A DNA stretch of 64,000 nucleotides from Microglena sp. YARC (lineage: Eukaryota > Chlorophyta > Chlorophyceae > Chlamydomonadales > Chlamydomonadaceae). Below are positions 10,448-21,908 of this stretch, piece after piece (the first letter of the stretch is position 1; each line of letters begins with the position of its first letter). The position numbers and the translations under genes were made by a program. The stretch covers positions 31,141,109 to 31,205,108 of the forward strand of contig CM039464.1 of assembly GCA_022414725.1 (NCBI GenBank), in the 5' to 3' direction. The notes under the pieces were generated by a model. That model did no database searches. It worked only from the letters and a program-made list of their open reading frames with translations, and was not told where the DNA came from.

Positions 10448-12227
10448 ATGCAACTTCCGCGAGGGCCTCCTGCTGGTTTCCCGAAACTTACCAAACTCAA
10501 TGGTGTTTCGTGGGCCCGCGGTATCCGCAGCGTCATTGTGAGCAATGGCTGCGACCGGATCCTCCCAACGGGGGTGAAGGTTCCTCAGGATTGGCTAGAC
10601 GACTGCGCGCCAGCGGCCTCTGCTGCCGGAGAGGAGGATCCTTCCGCCATCAAGGAAGTGACCCGCCCCGATCAATCCGCCACCTCCTCCATTCCTTCTC
10701 CTATTGTTCGGCGCCTCCCCCCTGATGTTGAGGACGTCCTGATGCTGCTATGTGATGTACAGACACAGATAATCAATGGCACGGACGACTTCCTGCATCC
10801 CAGTGTCCGAGTGGATGAAGACTACTCTGATTTCGACGACGATGAGGATGCTATGAGCGCTGACTCCAGTGAGGTGCTTCCATCTGCTGACGCCACTCGT
10901 GCTTTCAAGACTTCTACTGTGTCGCCACTGTATGAGTCTGCTCCTGAGCAGTTGCCTCCCCTTGTGCATCCCCCTGCTGGCTACCACACTCGCTCACGCG
11001 AAGCTGCTGTTTCTTCTGCCCGCACATCTGCTGCTGGTGCTCTCCTGGAGCCTCCACCGCCTGCTGGTGCTCTCCTGGAGCCTCCTCCGCCTCCGCCGGT
11101 GGAGCTGCCTCCTTCCCCCGGCCCTCCTGCCCCTGGCCCTCCTCCTCTGCTGCCTGCGCGCTCATGCGCATCTTGGGAGCATCTTGTCACTGGCGGATCT
11201 CCTCTGCCTTTGACTCTGAGGGACTACCGGTTGATAAACCAGGATAGGATGGTTGGTGAGTCCTTGCACCGATCTTTGTATGGTCAGTTGGACACGCGCG
11301 CTACATTGGCGAATGTTAGTGTACCCCAGAGGCATCGCCGAGTGAATGCATTCTCTGATCTTGGAACCAGGTGCCGTGATTTTCTTGGTCCAGTTTCTTC
11401 TGGGATCTTGTACCCCCCTACCTGGTGAGTCTCGGTTTGATCCTGCACTGTTAGGTTTCAGTGCACTGCCTCTCGAACGCCAGGAGTTCATGTGTTTAAC
11501 CATGATGCTTGCGAACATGGAGGACGACATGGTCAAGGTGTACCAAGACTATGCCACCCCTCGGGATATCCTTATGGATATCCAGAAGGCGCAGTCTAAT
11601 GCCCTTGCCTCTCGAGTCCCTCTCATGCGACTCGAACTTCATGGTGCGCATATGGAACCCTCTGATCGTGTTGATGATTTCTTCAGGAAAGTTCGCAGTC
11701 TGTGCACCGACCTACGCAGTGCTGGACATCCCGTCACTCAGCGCCACGCGATGGAAACCATAGTCAATGGTATTCGATTGATCCGTTTCGAGTCGTTGCG
11801 AATCCGGTTCGGTTTGATGTTAGCGAACTGTCAGCCTGTAGAGTACTGGTCTTGTCTTGAGGCAAATAGGTCTCTTGACATCTTAAACATTGCGCTCCCC
11901 AGGTCCGATTCCAGACATCCTGGTTGGTCCCGGGACTCTCCCCAGGTTCCTGCCAATGCTGCATTTCAGCGTGGGCAGGGCTCTGGTTCTCAGGGTTCTG
12001 GTTCAAACAAGAGGCGTCTGGATTGCACTTGGGGACCCTGCCCTAGCAAAACAACCCACTCAGAGGACCGCTGTTTCACTAAGTACCCGCACCTGCGAAG
12101 GTCCAAGCCTGGTACACCGGCTACTGCTCCGGTGCCCATGGCCTTGGCCCTTCCAGGAGTGCTTACTCCGAGGCAGCTGGCCTCTTTGCAGGCTCAGATT
12201 GATGGGTATGCATTGAACAAGAAATAG
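10448..12227 (+). pseudogene. Outer Copia gag, with internal deletion
   Basis: Starts at ATGCAACTTCCGCG like the intact copies. The N-terminal part (GFPKLTKLNGVSWARGI), a Pro-rich middle and the nucleocapsid-like end are present. Between about 11,415 and 11,425 roughly 90 codons found in the other two gags are missing. The breakpoints share TGGTG, and the deletion shifts the frame. The rest (11,430-12,227) is open and carries the gag core (LPLERQEFMCLTMMLANM) and a Cys/His box C-X4-C-X5-H-X4-C at DCTWGPC...H...C. It ends with TAG, and pol follows in the same frame. Confidence 0.85.
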
Positions 12228-12462
12228 AAGGTAAGCCCTGTCCTATTCTCTTGCACTGCGAAGTTTTCGAATGTCTGTAGCCCGAGCCTGTCTGAGGGTG
12301 TCTGGCATGTTGATTCTGGAGCTGGGATGTCGATCACAGGTGATATGTCTTTGTTCACTGTGTTTCATGCTTCTGAGACTGGGCCAACAGTTAAATTTGG
12401 TGATGGTGTGGTTCAACGGTCTGTGGGTCAGGGTTCCATTGTGTTATGTAGTGATTGGTTAC

Positions 12463-12856
12463 TGTCAGCATGAATTGCGGTGCTCTCAAGCGTTTTATGA
12501 CTTGGTGACTACTTATGTACTCCCTTAGAACTATCGGCCCTGATAGCTTCCCATAGTGATAGCTTCCCGTAGAACTGAGTCATCCTTTAGTGACTCAGTG
12601 TCAGCTTCCTATTGACTGCCTGTCTCTCTGTGTCTTATCGGTCTCTCCCTGACATGTCCTGTGTTAAACGGTGTCAGGGTGACAAGATCCGGGCTTAGGG
12701 TCTATTCAGGTTACAGGCATCCACTTCGCCCACCGCTGGTGTCCTTTAGTGTACGTCCTTGCTTGTAACGTTATTCTCGTCTCTGTGTATAGATTGGCGC
12801 GTCTGTCTCCGCTGCATACATCTCTGTCCACTCTTAGAAGTGCTTAATAGCTGATA
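12463..12856 (+). repeat. 5' LTR of inner Copia
   Basis: 394 bp, TGTCAGCATG...AGCTGATA. Seems identical to the 3' copy. Followed at once by the primer-site-like GGTTCTGGGC. Confidence 0.95.
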
Positions 12857-12893
12857 GGTTCTGGGCTTCATCTCGATCTACCACTGCTTTATA

Positions 12894-15089
12894 ATGCAAC
12901 TTCCGCGTGGGCCTCCTGCCGGCTTCGAAAAGCTAACCCCACAGAATGGTTTGTCTTGGTCGCGCGGTATGGAGAGCGTCATTGTATCCAATGGCTGCGA
13001 CCGCATTCTTCCGTTCAAGACTCGTGTTCCCACTGATTGGCTTGATGATTGCGCGCCAGCGGCCTCTGCTGCCTTTGATGAGTCTCCTTCCGCCATCATG
13101 GAAGACATCCCCCCCTACCAAACCTCCATTTCTCTCCCTCCTTCTCCTCTTGTCCAACGCCTCCTTCCTGAGGTAGAGGATATTCTGATGCGTCTATGCT
13201 GCGTCTCTACTCAGATCATCAAATACAAGTCTTCTCCTCCGCCTCCTGATGCCCGTTTTGAGTATGACAATGCTGATCTGGCTCGTCATAAGCATGACGA
13301 TGGCTACTACACTGAGGATGACGATGACGACGAAGAGGAACACCTACAGAGTGCGCGGAGTGGTGACTTCGGTGGAGTCACACCTTCCACTGCCACTCGT
13401 GTTTTTGAGTCTCCGGTGTTTGAGCACCAGTCGGCTCCTCCTCCTCCTCCTCCTCCTCCTGTCTACAAGCCTCCGACTGCTCCTCCGGATCCACCTGCGG
13501 TACCTGAGTTGGCTATGCCGACTTTGCTGAGAAGCTCGTCACTTGGTCCTTTGATTCCTCCCCTCCCCTTTGTTCGCAACCCTTCTGAGCGAGCTCTGGC
13601 TGGCTACCACACGCGGTCTCGTGAGACTGCTGCTGCTGCCTCGAGTGTCCACAGCGATGCTGCTGGCCCCTCCCTGAATCCACCTCCACCTCCACCGGTG
13701 GAGCAGCCTCCTGCCCCTTCTCCTTTTCCTCCCCCCCTGCCCTACTACCCGAATCGCTCGCTGGGATGCTTATCCTGGGAGCACCTGCTTGATGGCTCCA
13801 CACCTTCGCGCATGGATGTGCGGAGTTGCCGCCAAATTCGCCAGGCGCAGAAAGCTGGTGACTCCTTGGACCGCACTTTGTACGGTAGGATGGATCAGGC
13901 TGCCACTCGGGCTAATCTAGATACGAAGGGGCGGGCTAGGCGAGTGATGGTGTTCTCTGAGTTGGGTCATGCATGCCGTGCTTATCTGGGGCCTGTGCAG
14001 GCAGGGATTGACTACCCCCCTCCTGGTGGTGCTACCTTTGGTGGATTGGGAGTTCGAAATGCAAATCTACGCAAGTACCAGTTTGCCAAAGTTCCTCTCA
14101 GCTTTGTACCTCCTAGGCCAGATTTTGAGCTACTCGTAAATGTTGCGAGTTCTTTGGATGAGATTGAGAACCTTGATGACCAGCGTGCATATGATGCTGG
14201 CATCGCTGCCGAGTACTTTCTGTCGGTTCGCGCTATGTATGATGCCACGCCGTTTTCGCCTGTTGCCTCACCACCTGCCTCTCCTAGTCAGACTCGTGTA
14301 GATCCTGCACTGTTAGGATTTAGTACCCTGCCCCTTGCACGCCAGGAGTTCATGTGTCTCACCATGATGCTCGCGCACATGACGGAACCGATGGTACAGG
14401 TGTATCAGGATTTTGCTACACCTCGCGATATCTTACTGCATATCAAGAGGCAGCATTCTGATGCCCTTGCTGCTCGGGTTCCCCTCATGCTTGTTGAGCT
14501 TCGTAGTGTGACCATGAACAACTCTGAACCCGTGGATGTGTTCTTTCGCAGGGTGCGGCAGTTGTGCACTGATCTTCGCAGTGCGGGATACCCGCAGCCG
14601 CAGCGTCACGCGATGCACACTATAATCAATGGCATCACTCACCCTCGATTCGATTCGCTGCGCCTCCAGTTTGGCTTTGAGTTGTACCAGAACAAGACCG
14701 TAGACTACTGGTCTTGTCTTGATGCTTATAGATCGTTAGATTTCTTAAATGTGTCTCTCCCCAGGTCTGATCCAAGGCATCCTGGCTGGTCGCGCGACCC
14801 TCCCCAGATCCCTGCTAATGCTGCTTTCCAGCGGGGCAAGGGATCTGGTTCTCAGAGTTCCGGGGGCACCAAGAGGCGCTTGGATTGCACTTGGGGACCC
14901 TGTCGTTCGAAAATGAGCCACTCGGAAGACCGCTGCTTTACAAAGTATCCGGAACTCAGAAAGGCCAAGGGACGTGCACCTGGTTCTGAACCGGTGCCCG
15001 TAGCTTTGGCCCTTCCAGGGTCGCTTACACGTAAGCAGCTGTCGTCCTTGCAGGCTCAGATCGATGGGTACGCCATTTCAAAGAACTAG
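12894..15089 (+). CDS. gag: Copia Gag (inner element), intact, ends at UAG before in-frame pol
   Basis: 731 codons, long for a Copia Gag. Layout: conserved N-terminus (about 1-60, FEKLTPQNGLSWSRGMESVI), an acidic Asp/Glu-rich stretch (about 140-160), two Pro-rich tracts (about 185-205 and 265-290), a conserved HLLDG block, then a capsid-like core (LARQEFMCLTMMLAHM ... VPLMLVELRSVTMNN ... QRHAMHTIINGI). Near residue 660 is an unusual knuckle C-X4-C-X5-H-X4-C (DCTWGPC..H..C). It ends IDGYAISKN then TAG. The downstream codons are open in the same frame into the protease, so Pol is probably made by readthrough. Role by family: particle formation and RNA packaging. Confidence 0.93.
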   Translation: MQLPRGPPAGFEKLTPQNGLSWSRGMESVIVSNGCDRILPFKTRVPTDWLDDCAPAASAAFDESPSAIMEDIPPYQTSISLPPSPLVQRLLPEVEDILMRLCCVSTQIIKYKSSPPPPDARFEYDNADLARHKHDDGYYTEDDDDDEEEHLQSARSGDFGGVTPSTATRVFESPVFEHQSAPPPPPPPPVYKPPTAPPDPPAVPELAMPTLLRSSSLGPLIPPLPFVRNPSERALAGYHTRSRETAAAASSVHSDAAGPSLNPPPPPPVEQPPAPSPFPPPLPYYPNRSLGCLSWEHLLDGSTPSRMDVRSCRQIRQAQKAGDSLDRTLYGRMDQAATRANLDTKGRARRVMVFSELGHACRAYLGPVQAGIDYPPPGGATFGGLGVRNANLRKYQFAKVPLSFVPPRPDFELLVNVASSLDEIENLDDQRAYDAGIAAEYFLSVRAMYDATPFSPVASPPASPSQTRVDPALLGFSTLPLARQEFMCLTMMLAHMTEPMVQVYQDFATPRDILLHIKRQHSDALAARVPLMLVELRSVTMNNSEPVDVFFRRVRQLCTDLRSAGYPQPQRHAMHTIINGITHPRFDSLRLQFGFELYQNKTVDYWSCLDAYRSLDFLNVSLPRSDPRHPGWSRDPPQIPANAAFQRGKGSGSQSSGGTKRRLDCTWGPCRSKMSHSEDRCFTKYPELRKAKGRAPGSEPVPVALALPGSLTRKQLSSLQAQIDGYAISKN

Positions 15090-18000
15090 GAGGTAAGCTC
15101 TGTCCTATTTTCTTGCACGACTAAGTTCTCAAACATTTGCAGCCCAAGTCTTTCTGAAGGTATCTGGCATGTGGACTCGGGAGCTGGGATGTCAATCACA
15201 GGTGATAGGTCGTTGTTCACTGTGTTTGAATCCTCTGCTGTTGGGCCTGCAGTTCGATTTGCTGATGGGGTGATTCAACGGTCAGAGGGTATGGGGTCCA
15301 TTGTGTTATGTAGTGATTGGTTACCAACATCAATCACCTTAACCAATGTTCTATACATACCCCACTGTCCAGTAAATCTCCTGTCCGTAAATGCTGTAGC
15401 TCATTCCCTCCACTGCAAGATTGCTTTTGATAGTATTAGTTGTACTGCCACTCAGGGCTCTTCTGTGCTCTGGTCCTTTCCTGCTTCCAGTGATGGTGTG
15501 TATAAGTTTGCATGTAGGCCTTGTCACACCTCCAGTCGTTGTTTGAGGGTTGCTGAATATTATCCAGCTTTTGCACTTGATGTTGATGAGGACGGTGGAG
15601 TTATTATCCCTACCACTCCTGCATGGTTGTGGCATAGGCGACTGGGTCATCCCGGTTATGATGCCTTGCACAACCTTGTCAAGCGTGGTATGGTTAAGAA
15701 CTTACCCCTCAGCCTTCATCAAGTACAAAAGATGGGTAAGATCCCATGTGATGCTTGTCAAAAGGCTAAGGGAAAGCGTCTCCCTTTTCCTAAAGAAAGC
15801 ATGACTGAGGTCCTTGCACCCCTCCAACGCCTTCACTTGGATATCATGGGACCGGTTCATATTAGGGGTCTTCGTGGGGAGTTTTATATCTTGTGCCTTG
15901 TAGACCAATTCTCTGGCTATGCTGAGGTATTGTGCTTGAGGACCAAGGATGAAGCTCCCTTAGCAGTCCAGACTATCATCCTCAGATGGTCAAATCAGCT
16001 GCAGGGGTTTGCCTTTAAGTGTCTGAGATCTGACAGGGCTAAAGAGTTTATAGTTAAATGGTTCGAGGATTGGTTAGAATCGGTTGGGGCAGTACATGAG
16101 TTGTCTTTGGCATAAACTGCACAGCAGAATGCAACTGTGGAAAGGTATAATGGGGTCCTTCAGAATATAGCTAGGAGTATCCACTTGGAGTCTAAGCTTA
16201 CTAAGTCCTTTTGGCCCTATGCCTTCCTGGCTGCTTGTTACCTTAGAAACCGTCTGCCTAACCAGGGACGCAAGACACCCTTTGAGTTGTTTTTATGGGG
16301 TGAAACCTGATGTGTCGTTATTACGTGTGTTTGGATGCCCCTGCTATGTTACTCTAGTCAATGGGAAGAAACGTAATAAGCTAGACGAAAGGGCGTTATC
16401 TGGTAGACTGGTTGGGTATTCTCTGGTGAGTAAGGGTTATTTTGTTTGGGTTCCTAAGTTGCGCCAGGTAGTAGAGAGTCGTGATGTACTCTTCTATGAG
16501 CAGTTTGATCATAACTGCATTCCTGGGCTAACTCCCTATGATGGGTCGCCATATGTCTCTAGCATCCCTGCCGCCATCAACGGACACATGCCTGAGGTTG
16601 CGGTTGATTCCCTAGACCCTTTGTCTTCCCCAATTGTTGACCACTGTCCTGGCCATAGGATGACTCTGCGACCTAGGTCGGGGGCCAGTGGTACTGTTTT
16701 GCGTGAGAACACACTGGGCGGGCGAGTTTCTGCGGCTCCTACGGACAAAATCTTAGCCGAATCTCAGGGGGTCGCCAGGCCCTCCTCTGCGTCACATTCC
16801 GTCGGTGAAGTCGTTGGATTTACACCAACTCAGACCATAGTGGATCCTTTGTTAGATCCATTGCCTACTAGTCATCATACTCCCATCATCACTGATAGCT
16901 CGATGGAGTTGGTGAACGCTTCACCTCCTGCCGTCTCTGATAGATTACTCAGGAGTCCGGGTGATGATGTAGCCGTTGCAGATGATGCAAGTGATGATCT
17001 TGAACCGTGGTCAGGCTCCGATACTGCGTATGGCTGGGGTGTTCCGGTCGACCCAGGCTTCGTTGATTTAGAGGCAAAGAAGGCCGGCCCTGTTCAACCA
17101 GGCAGTAGTTCTGCACTGGGGGCTTTACTAATGGTTACTGCTGATACTGCTGATACCCCCGCTGCCCATGTACAAGTAAACTGCTTGTACGTGGGAGCAT
17201 CTGTTGCATCCACCACTGAACTGACCTACAAAGCTGCCATGTTGCATACCAACCCTGACAGGGATCAATGGCTTCTTGCCATGAAGGATGAGATGGCTTC
17301 CCTTCATGCCCATGGTACATGGGTTCTCACTCCACAGCCTCGTAAGCAGAAGATCCTGTCTGGCAGGTGGTTATTTGTGAAGAAGATTGGTGTTGATGGT
17401 ACTATACGCTTCAAGGCACGTTTTGTGGTCCGTGGTTTTCTGCAGCGTCCTGGGCTGGATTTTCATGATGTATATGCCCCTGTCTCCTCCAAAGCAGGTC
17501 TTAGGGTGCTCCTGGCTGCCATCACTCATAGGAAGATGTTTGTTCGGCAGCTAGACATCAAGACTGCATTCCTAAATGCCAAGCTGGAGCCTGGTCTGGA
17601 CCTGTACTGCCACCAGCCTGAGGGCTTTAGGCACCTTGGTCCTAACGGTGTTCCACTTGTCTGCAAACTGATCAAGTCCCTTTATGGATTGAAGCAGGCA
17701 CCCAGAGCTTGGAGTAGGGATGTCAAGCGGGTTCTGGTTGCTCATGGCTTTATTATGTGCAAGGCAGAACCTGCTGTGTACTTTAGGAAGGATTCTGATG
17801 GTGGGTGGAGCTATGTCCTGACCTATGTTGATGACTTTATCTGTGCTTTTAGTGAGCTGGATAGGTATGTGTTGCTGATCCAGGCAATGGAAGCAGCTGG
17901 CTGGGAGGTCAAAGAGATGGGTGTTCCAGTTCAGTTCCTCTCTTTGGACATGGATGTTACCCTTGACTCTGAAGGCAGGTGTGTTTTGATCAATCTCTCT

Positions 18001-18795
18001 CAGCACACCTACATTGTTGATCTGGTGGAGCAGTTTGGTCTTACTGCTGCTGCCCCACCCAAGTTTGCTGCTCCCATAGCCAAATCCACTGTTTCTGACG
18101 CCCCTGGAGAGCCCCTGCCGTCTAATAGCCAGTACCTCTCTCTTGTAGGTGCTTTGCTATACCTGGCCACTTGCACCAGGCCTGATATTTCCTTTGCTGT
18201 TAGCTATTTATCCAGGTTCTCTGCTCACCCTACAGTCCCTCTCTGGGGGGCTGCCAAACGGTTACTCTTGTATTTGAGAACACATTCTCACCTGGGTCTC
18301 ACTTACACCCACAGCCCTGATTTCACTTTTACTGTCTTTAGTGACTCATCTTATGCTGATGATGGGTCTGACAGGAGATCTCAGACTGGCTTTGCAGTTC
18401 TAGCTGGTGGGTGCATTGTTAACTGGATGAGCAAGCGACAGCCTACTGTTGCTATTAGCTCTAGTGAGGCTGAGTATCAGGCCCTGTCCCAGGCTGCCAG
18501 GGAGGTCCAATGGTTGAAGAAATTGAGGGTGGATCTGGGTCTGCCTTGTGCTTTGGTTACCATTCAGGGTGACAACTTAGGTTCCCTGAGTTGGGCCACT
18601 GACTGGCAGCTTCTGCCTCGCAGCAAGCACATTGATGTTATTCATCATTACATCAAGGAGCTGGTGGAGGATGGCCAACTGGCTGTTGCCTATGTTAACA
18701 CTGTGGATAACTGTGCTGACCCCTTCACCAAGCCCCTTGATCCTGCTGTGTTCTGGCGGTTTGTCCGTATGCTTGGAATGACCGCTACTTCTTAG
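15090..18795 (+). pseudogene. pol: Copia Pol (inner element): PR-IN-RT-RH with one stop and one frameshift
   Basis: Same frame as gag after TAG. Protease WHVDSGAGMSITGD (about 15,160-15,200), integrase zinc region (HRRLGHPGYDALHNL ... CDACQKAKGK) and core (LHLDIMGP; LRSDRAKEF), then a TAA at 16,113 where the sister copies have a Tyr codon. A T-run near 16,288-16,293 carries one extra base relative to sister copies and shifts the frame. From there RT (QLDIKTAFLNAK, TYVDDFICAF) and RNase H (VFSDSSYADD, SSSEAEYQALS, KHIDVIHHYI) are open to TAG at 18,793. With identical LTRs, the single-base T-run insertion could be a sequencing error. The TAA is a substitution. Confidence 0.93.
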
Positions 18796-19116
18796 GGTCA
18801 TTTTTTAGTTTTTTGGTTACATACGTTTCTTGTTTTTTGGTTATCATTGTATGGCATTAGGTTCCTATTCCCGGATCGGGTTTTCTATACCGTTGTTACC
18901 CGTCATTGATATTCGGTTATCCTCTTTTCTCCCTTGGCACTCTTTGGTATTTTGCCTTGGTCCATTCCTTCATTTACACCCTTTGGGTTACATTTGAAGT
19001 TCTCTCGTTTTTTCGGAGTTCTTTAATTTTTTTTTTAATCTGTTACATATAGTTCCATGTCCCCAGTGCCATAGGTGGAGTAGTAGTATTGTATGTCACC
19101 TGTGTCATAGGTGGAG

Positions 19117-19510
19117 TGTCAGCATGAATTGCGGTGCTCTCAAGCGTTTTATGACTTGGTGACTACTTATGTACTCCCTTAGAACTATCGGCCCTGATAG
19201 CTTCCCATAGTGATAGCTTCCCGTAGAACTGAGTCATCCTTTAGTGACTCAGTGTCAGCTTCCTATTGACTGCCTGTCTCTCTGTGTCTTATCGGTCTCT
19301 CCCTGACATGTCCTGTGTTAAACGGTGTCAGGGTGACAAGATCCGGGCTTAGGGTCTATTCAGGTTACAGGCATCCACTTCGCCCACCGCTGGTGTCCTT
19401 TAGTGTACGTCCTTGCTTGTAACGTTATTCTCGTCTCTGTGTATAGATTGGCGCGTCTGTCTCCGCTGCATACATCTCTGTCCACTCTTAGAAGTGCTTA
19501 ATAGCTGATA
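19117..19510 (+). repeat. 3' LTR of inner Copia
   Basis: 394 bp. Preceded by a duplicated purine-rich motif (CATAGGTGGAG twice, 19,068-19,116), a plausible polypurine tract. Confidence 0.95.
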
Positions 19511-21635
19511 GTTACCAACACCAATCACTTTAACCAATGTTCTCTATATCCCTCACTGTCCAGTGAACCTCATGTCAGTAAATGCTGTTGCTTATGCTCA
19601 CAACTGCAAGATTTCTTTTGATAGTCTTAGTTGTACTGCCACTCAGGGCTCTTTTATTCTCTGGTCCTTCCCTGCCTCATGTGATGGTGTGTACAAGTTT
19701 GCATGTAGGCCTTGTCACACACGGGGTTTGCATGGTGCTAATGGTTATCCTGCTTTTGCACTTGATGTTGATGAGGATGGTGGAGTTGTGATCCCTACCA
19801 CTCCTGAATGGTTGTGGCATAGGCGGCTGGGTCACCCCGGCTATGATGCCCTCCACACCCTTGTCAGGAGAGGTCTGGTTCAAAACTTGCCCCTCACCCT
19901 CAAACAAGTGCAAAGACTGGCTAAAATCCCATGTGATGCTTGTAATAAGGCTAAGGCAAAACGTATCCCTTTTCCTAAAGCAAGCAACACTAAGGTCCAT
20001 GCACCGTTACAACGCCTCCATTTGGACATCATGGGACCGTTTCACATTAGGGGCTTGCGTGGGGAGTTTTATGTTCTGTGTCTCACTGACCAACACTCTG
20101 GCTATGCCGAGGTGTTGTGCTTGAGAACCAAGGATGAAGCTCCCTTAGCAGTTCAAACTACCATCCTCAGATGGATGACTCAGCTACATGGGTTTGTCTT
20201 CAAGTGTCTTAGGTCTGACAGGGCCAAGGAATTTATAGTGAAGTGGTTTGAGGATTGGTTAGAATCTATTGGAGCAGTGCATGAATTGTCTATGGCTTAT
20301 TCTGCTCAGCAGAACGCAACTGTGGAACGGTACAATGGGGTCCTTCAGAACATAGCTAGGAGCATTCACTTAGAGTCGAAGCTTTCTAAGTCGTTCTGGC
20401 CCTATGCCTTTCTCACTGCTTGTTACCTACGAAATCGGCTGCCCAATCAGGGTAACAAGACTCCGTATGAGTTGTTCTTTGGGGTTCTTCCTGATGTATC
20501 GTTATTGCGTGTCTTCGGGTCCCCTTGCTATGTTACCTTAGTCAACGGGAAGAAGCGCAATAAGCTAGACGAAAGGGCGTTATCTGGGAGACTGGTTGGG
20601 TATTCTCTGGTGAGTAAGGGTTACTTTGTTTGGGTTCCTAAGTTGCGCCAGGTGGTAGAGAGTTGTGACGTGCTCTTCTATGAACAGTTTAGCTATAACT
20701 GTATCCCTGGGCACACTCCTTATGATGGATCTCAGTATTTTTCTCGCCCCCCTGCCGCTGTCATCGGCAAAGAGCTTGATATTACTTACAATGTCCTGGG
20801 CCCTTTGCCAACCCCGATTGTCGACCGCTGTACTGGCCATGGAATGACAATGCGTCCCCGGCCAGGGACTGATGGTGCTGTATCGCGTGCGGCGGCATCG
20901 GGCCAAGGAGTTTCTGATGTTCCTTCAGGCTCTAGTTTATTCGAATCTCAGGGGGTCGCCAGGACTTCCTCTGCGCCAATCGTCGGTGAAGTTTTAGGAT
21001 TAGGACAGCCTCAGGTCATAGTGGAACCTAGTATGGGTCCGCTGCCCACTAGTCGCCACTCCCCGTCCTCCTGTTCGGATAGCTTGCGGGAGTTGTTGAT
21101 CACATCACCCCCTGCTGTCTCTGGAGGTAAGAACCGGACCAGCCATGGCGATGATGTGGCCGTCACAGATGATGTGAGTGATGATCTTGAACACTGGTCC
21201 GGGTCAGATACTGCGTATGGCAGGGGTGTTCCAGTCTACCCAGGCTTCGACGATTTAGAGGCAAAGGAGGCCGGCCCTGTTCAACCAGGCATTAGTGCTG
21301 CACTGGGGGCTTTATTACCGGTTACTGCTGATATTGCTGATACTGCTGATATCCCCGCTGCTCATGTACAAGTACACTGCTTGTACGTGGGAGCATTTAT
21401 ATCTACTACCACTGAACTGTCATATACAACTGCAATGTTACCTTCCAACCCTGACAGGGATCTCTGGCTGCAGGCTATGAAGGATGAGATGGCCTCTCTC
21501 CATGCTCATGGTACTTGGGTACTCACTCCCCAGCCTCGTAAGCAAAGGATTCTTTCTGGCAGATGGTTATTTGTTAAGAAAGTTGGGGTTGATGGTTCCT
21601 TGCGTTTTAAGGCTCGTTTTGTGGTTAGAGGTTTT

Positions 21636-21724
21636 TGTCAGCTGTACTACTAGGACACGAGTGCCTTATAGGTATCTGATTCAGATGCCATTAAGGCACT
21701 CGTGTCCTAGTAGTACAGCTGACA
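21636..21724. repeat. Left palindromic terminal repeat of TRIM-like element
   Basis: 89 bp, inverted-repeat arms around a short loop near 21,680. Nearly identical to the right copy, which carries several substitutions. Confidence 0.9.
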
Positions 21725-21908
21725 ATAGTGCCTGACTCGGGAGGAAAACGGGGGGGTTCGATCCTCCCCAGAAGGTCGCGGTACACAGGCGGGTTGCGGG
21801 TCTGATCAGTACTAAGTTGCCCCCAGCGTAAGACCATAGCCGAAAAAGCTTGGCTGTGGATTAGTGGAACCTCTGGGTAATCTGTTCTCCTCCCGGGACA
21901 TGCATTAT

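Larger units (their letters stand above)
12463..19510 (+). mobile_element. Inner Copia LTR retrotransposon
   Basis: Two 394-bp LTRs (12463-12856, 19117-19510) look identical by eye. They are flanked by the target duplication GTTAC (12458-12462, 19511-19515) inside the protease/integrase part of the outer element's pol. Same family as the outer element (same LTR ends, gag and pol) but a distinct LTR variant. Total 7,048 bp. Identical LTRs indicate a very recent insertion, after the outer one. Confidence 0.97.

Noticed and set aside
12225..15092. UAG reassigned to a sense codon (as in some ciliates and ulvophyte algae)
   Set aside because: Pol ends in TAG in two Copia copies and TAA in the third at the same position, and the LINE C TAG replaces a CAG found in sister copies. 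The evidence favours UAG as stop with readthrough only at gag.
15087..15145. An intron removing the gag stop (GGAG|GTAAGC ... TTTGCAG)
   Set aside because: The donor-like GTAAGC lies after the TAG, so splicing would keep the stop, and the third copy has GTACGC instead.
21750..21775. Functional tRNA gene in the TRIM centre
   Set aside because: Only a T-arm-like hairpin is visible. No acceptor, D or anticodon arms can be matched.
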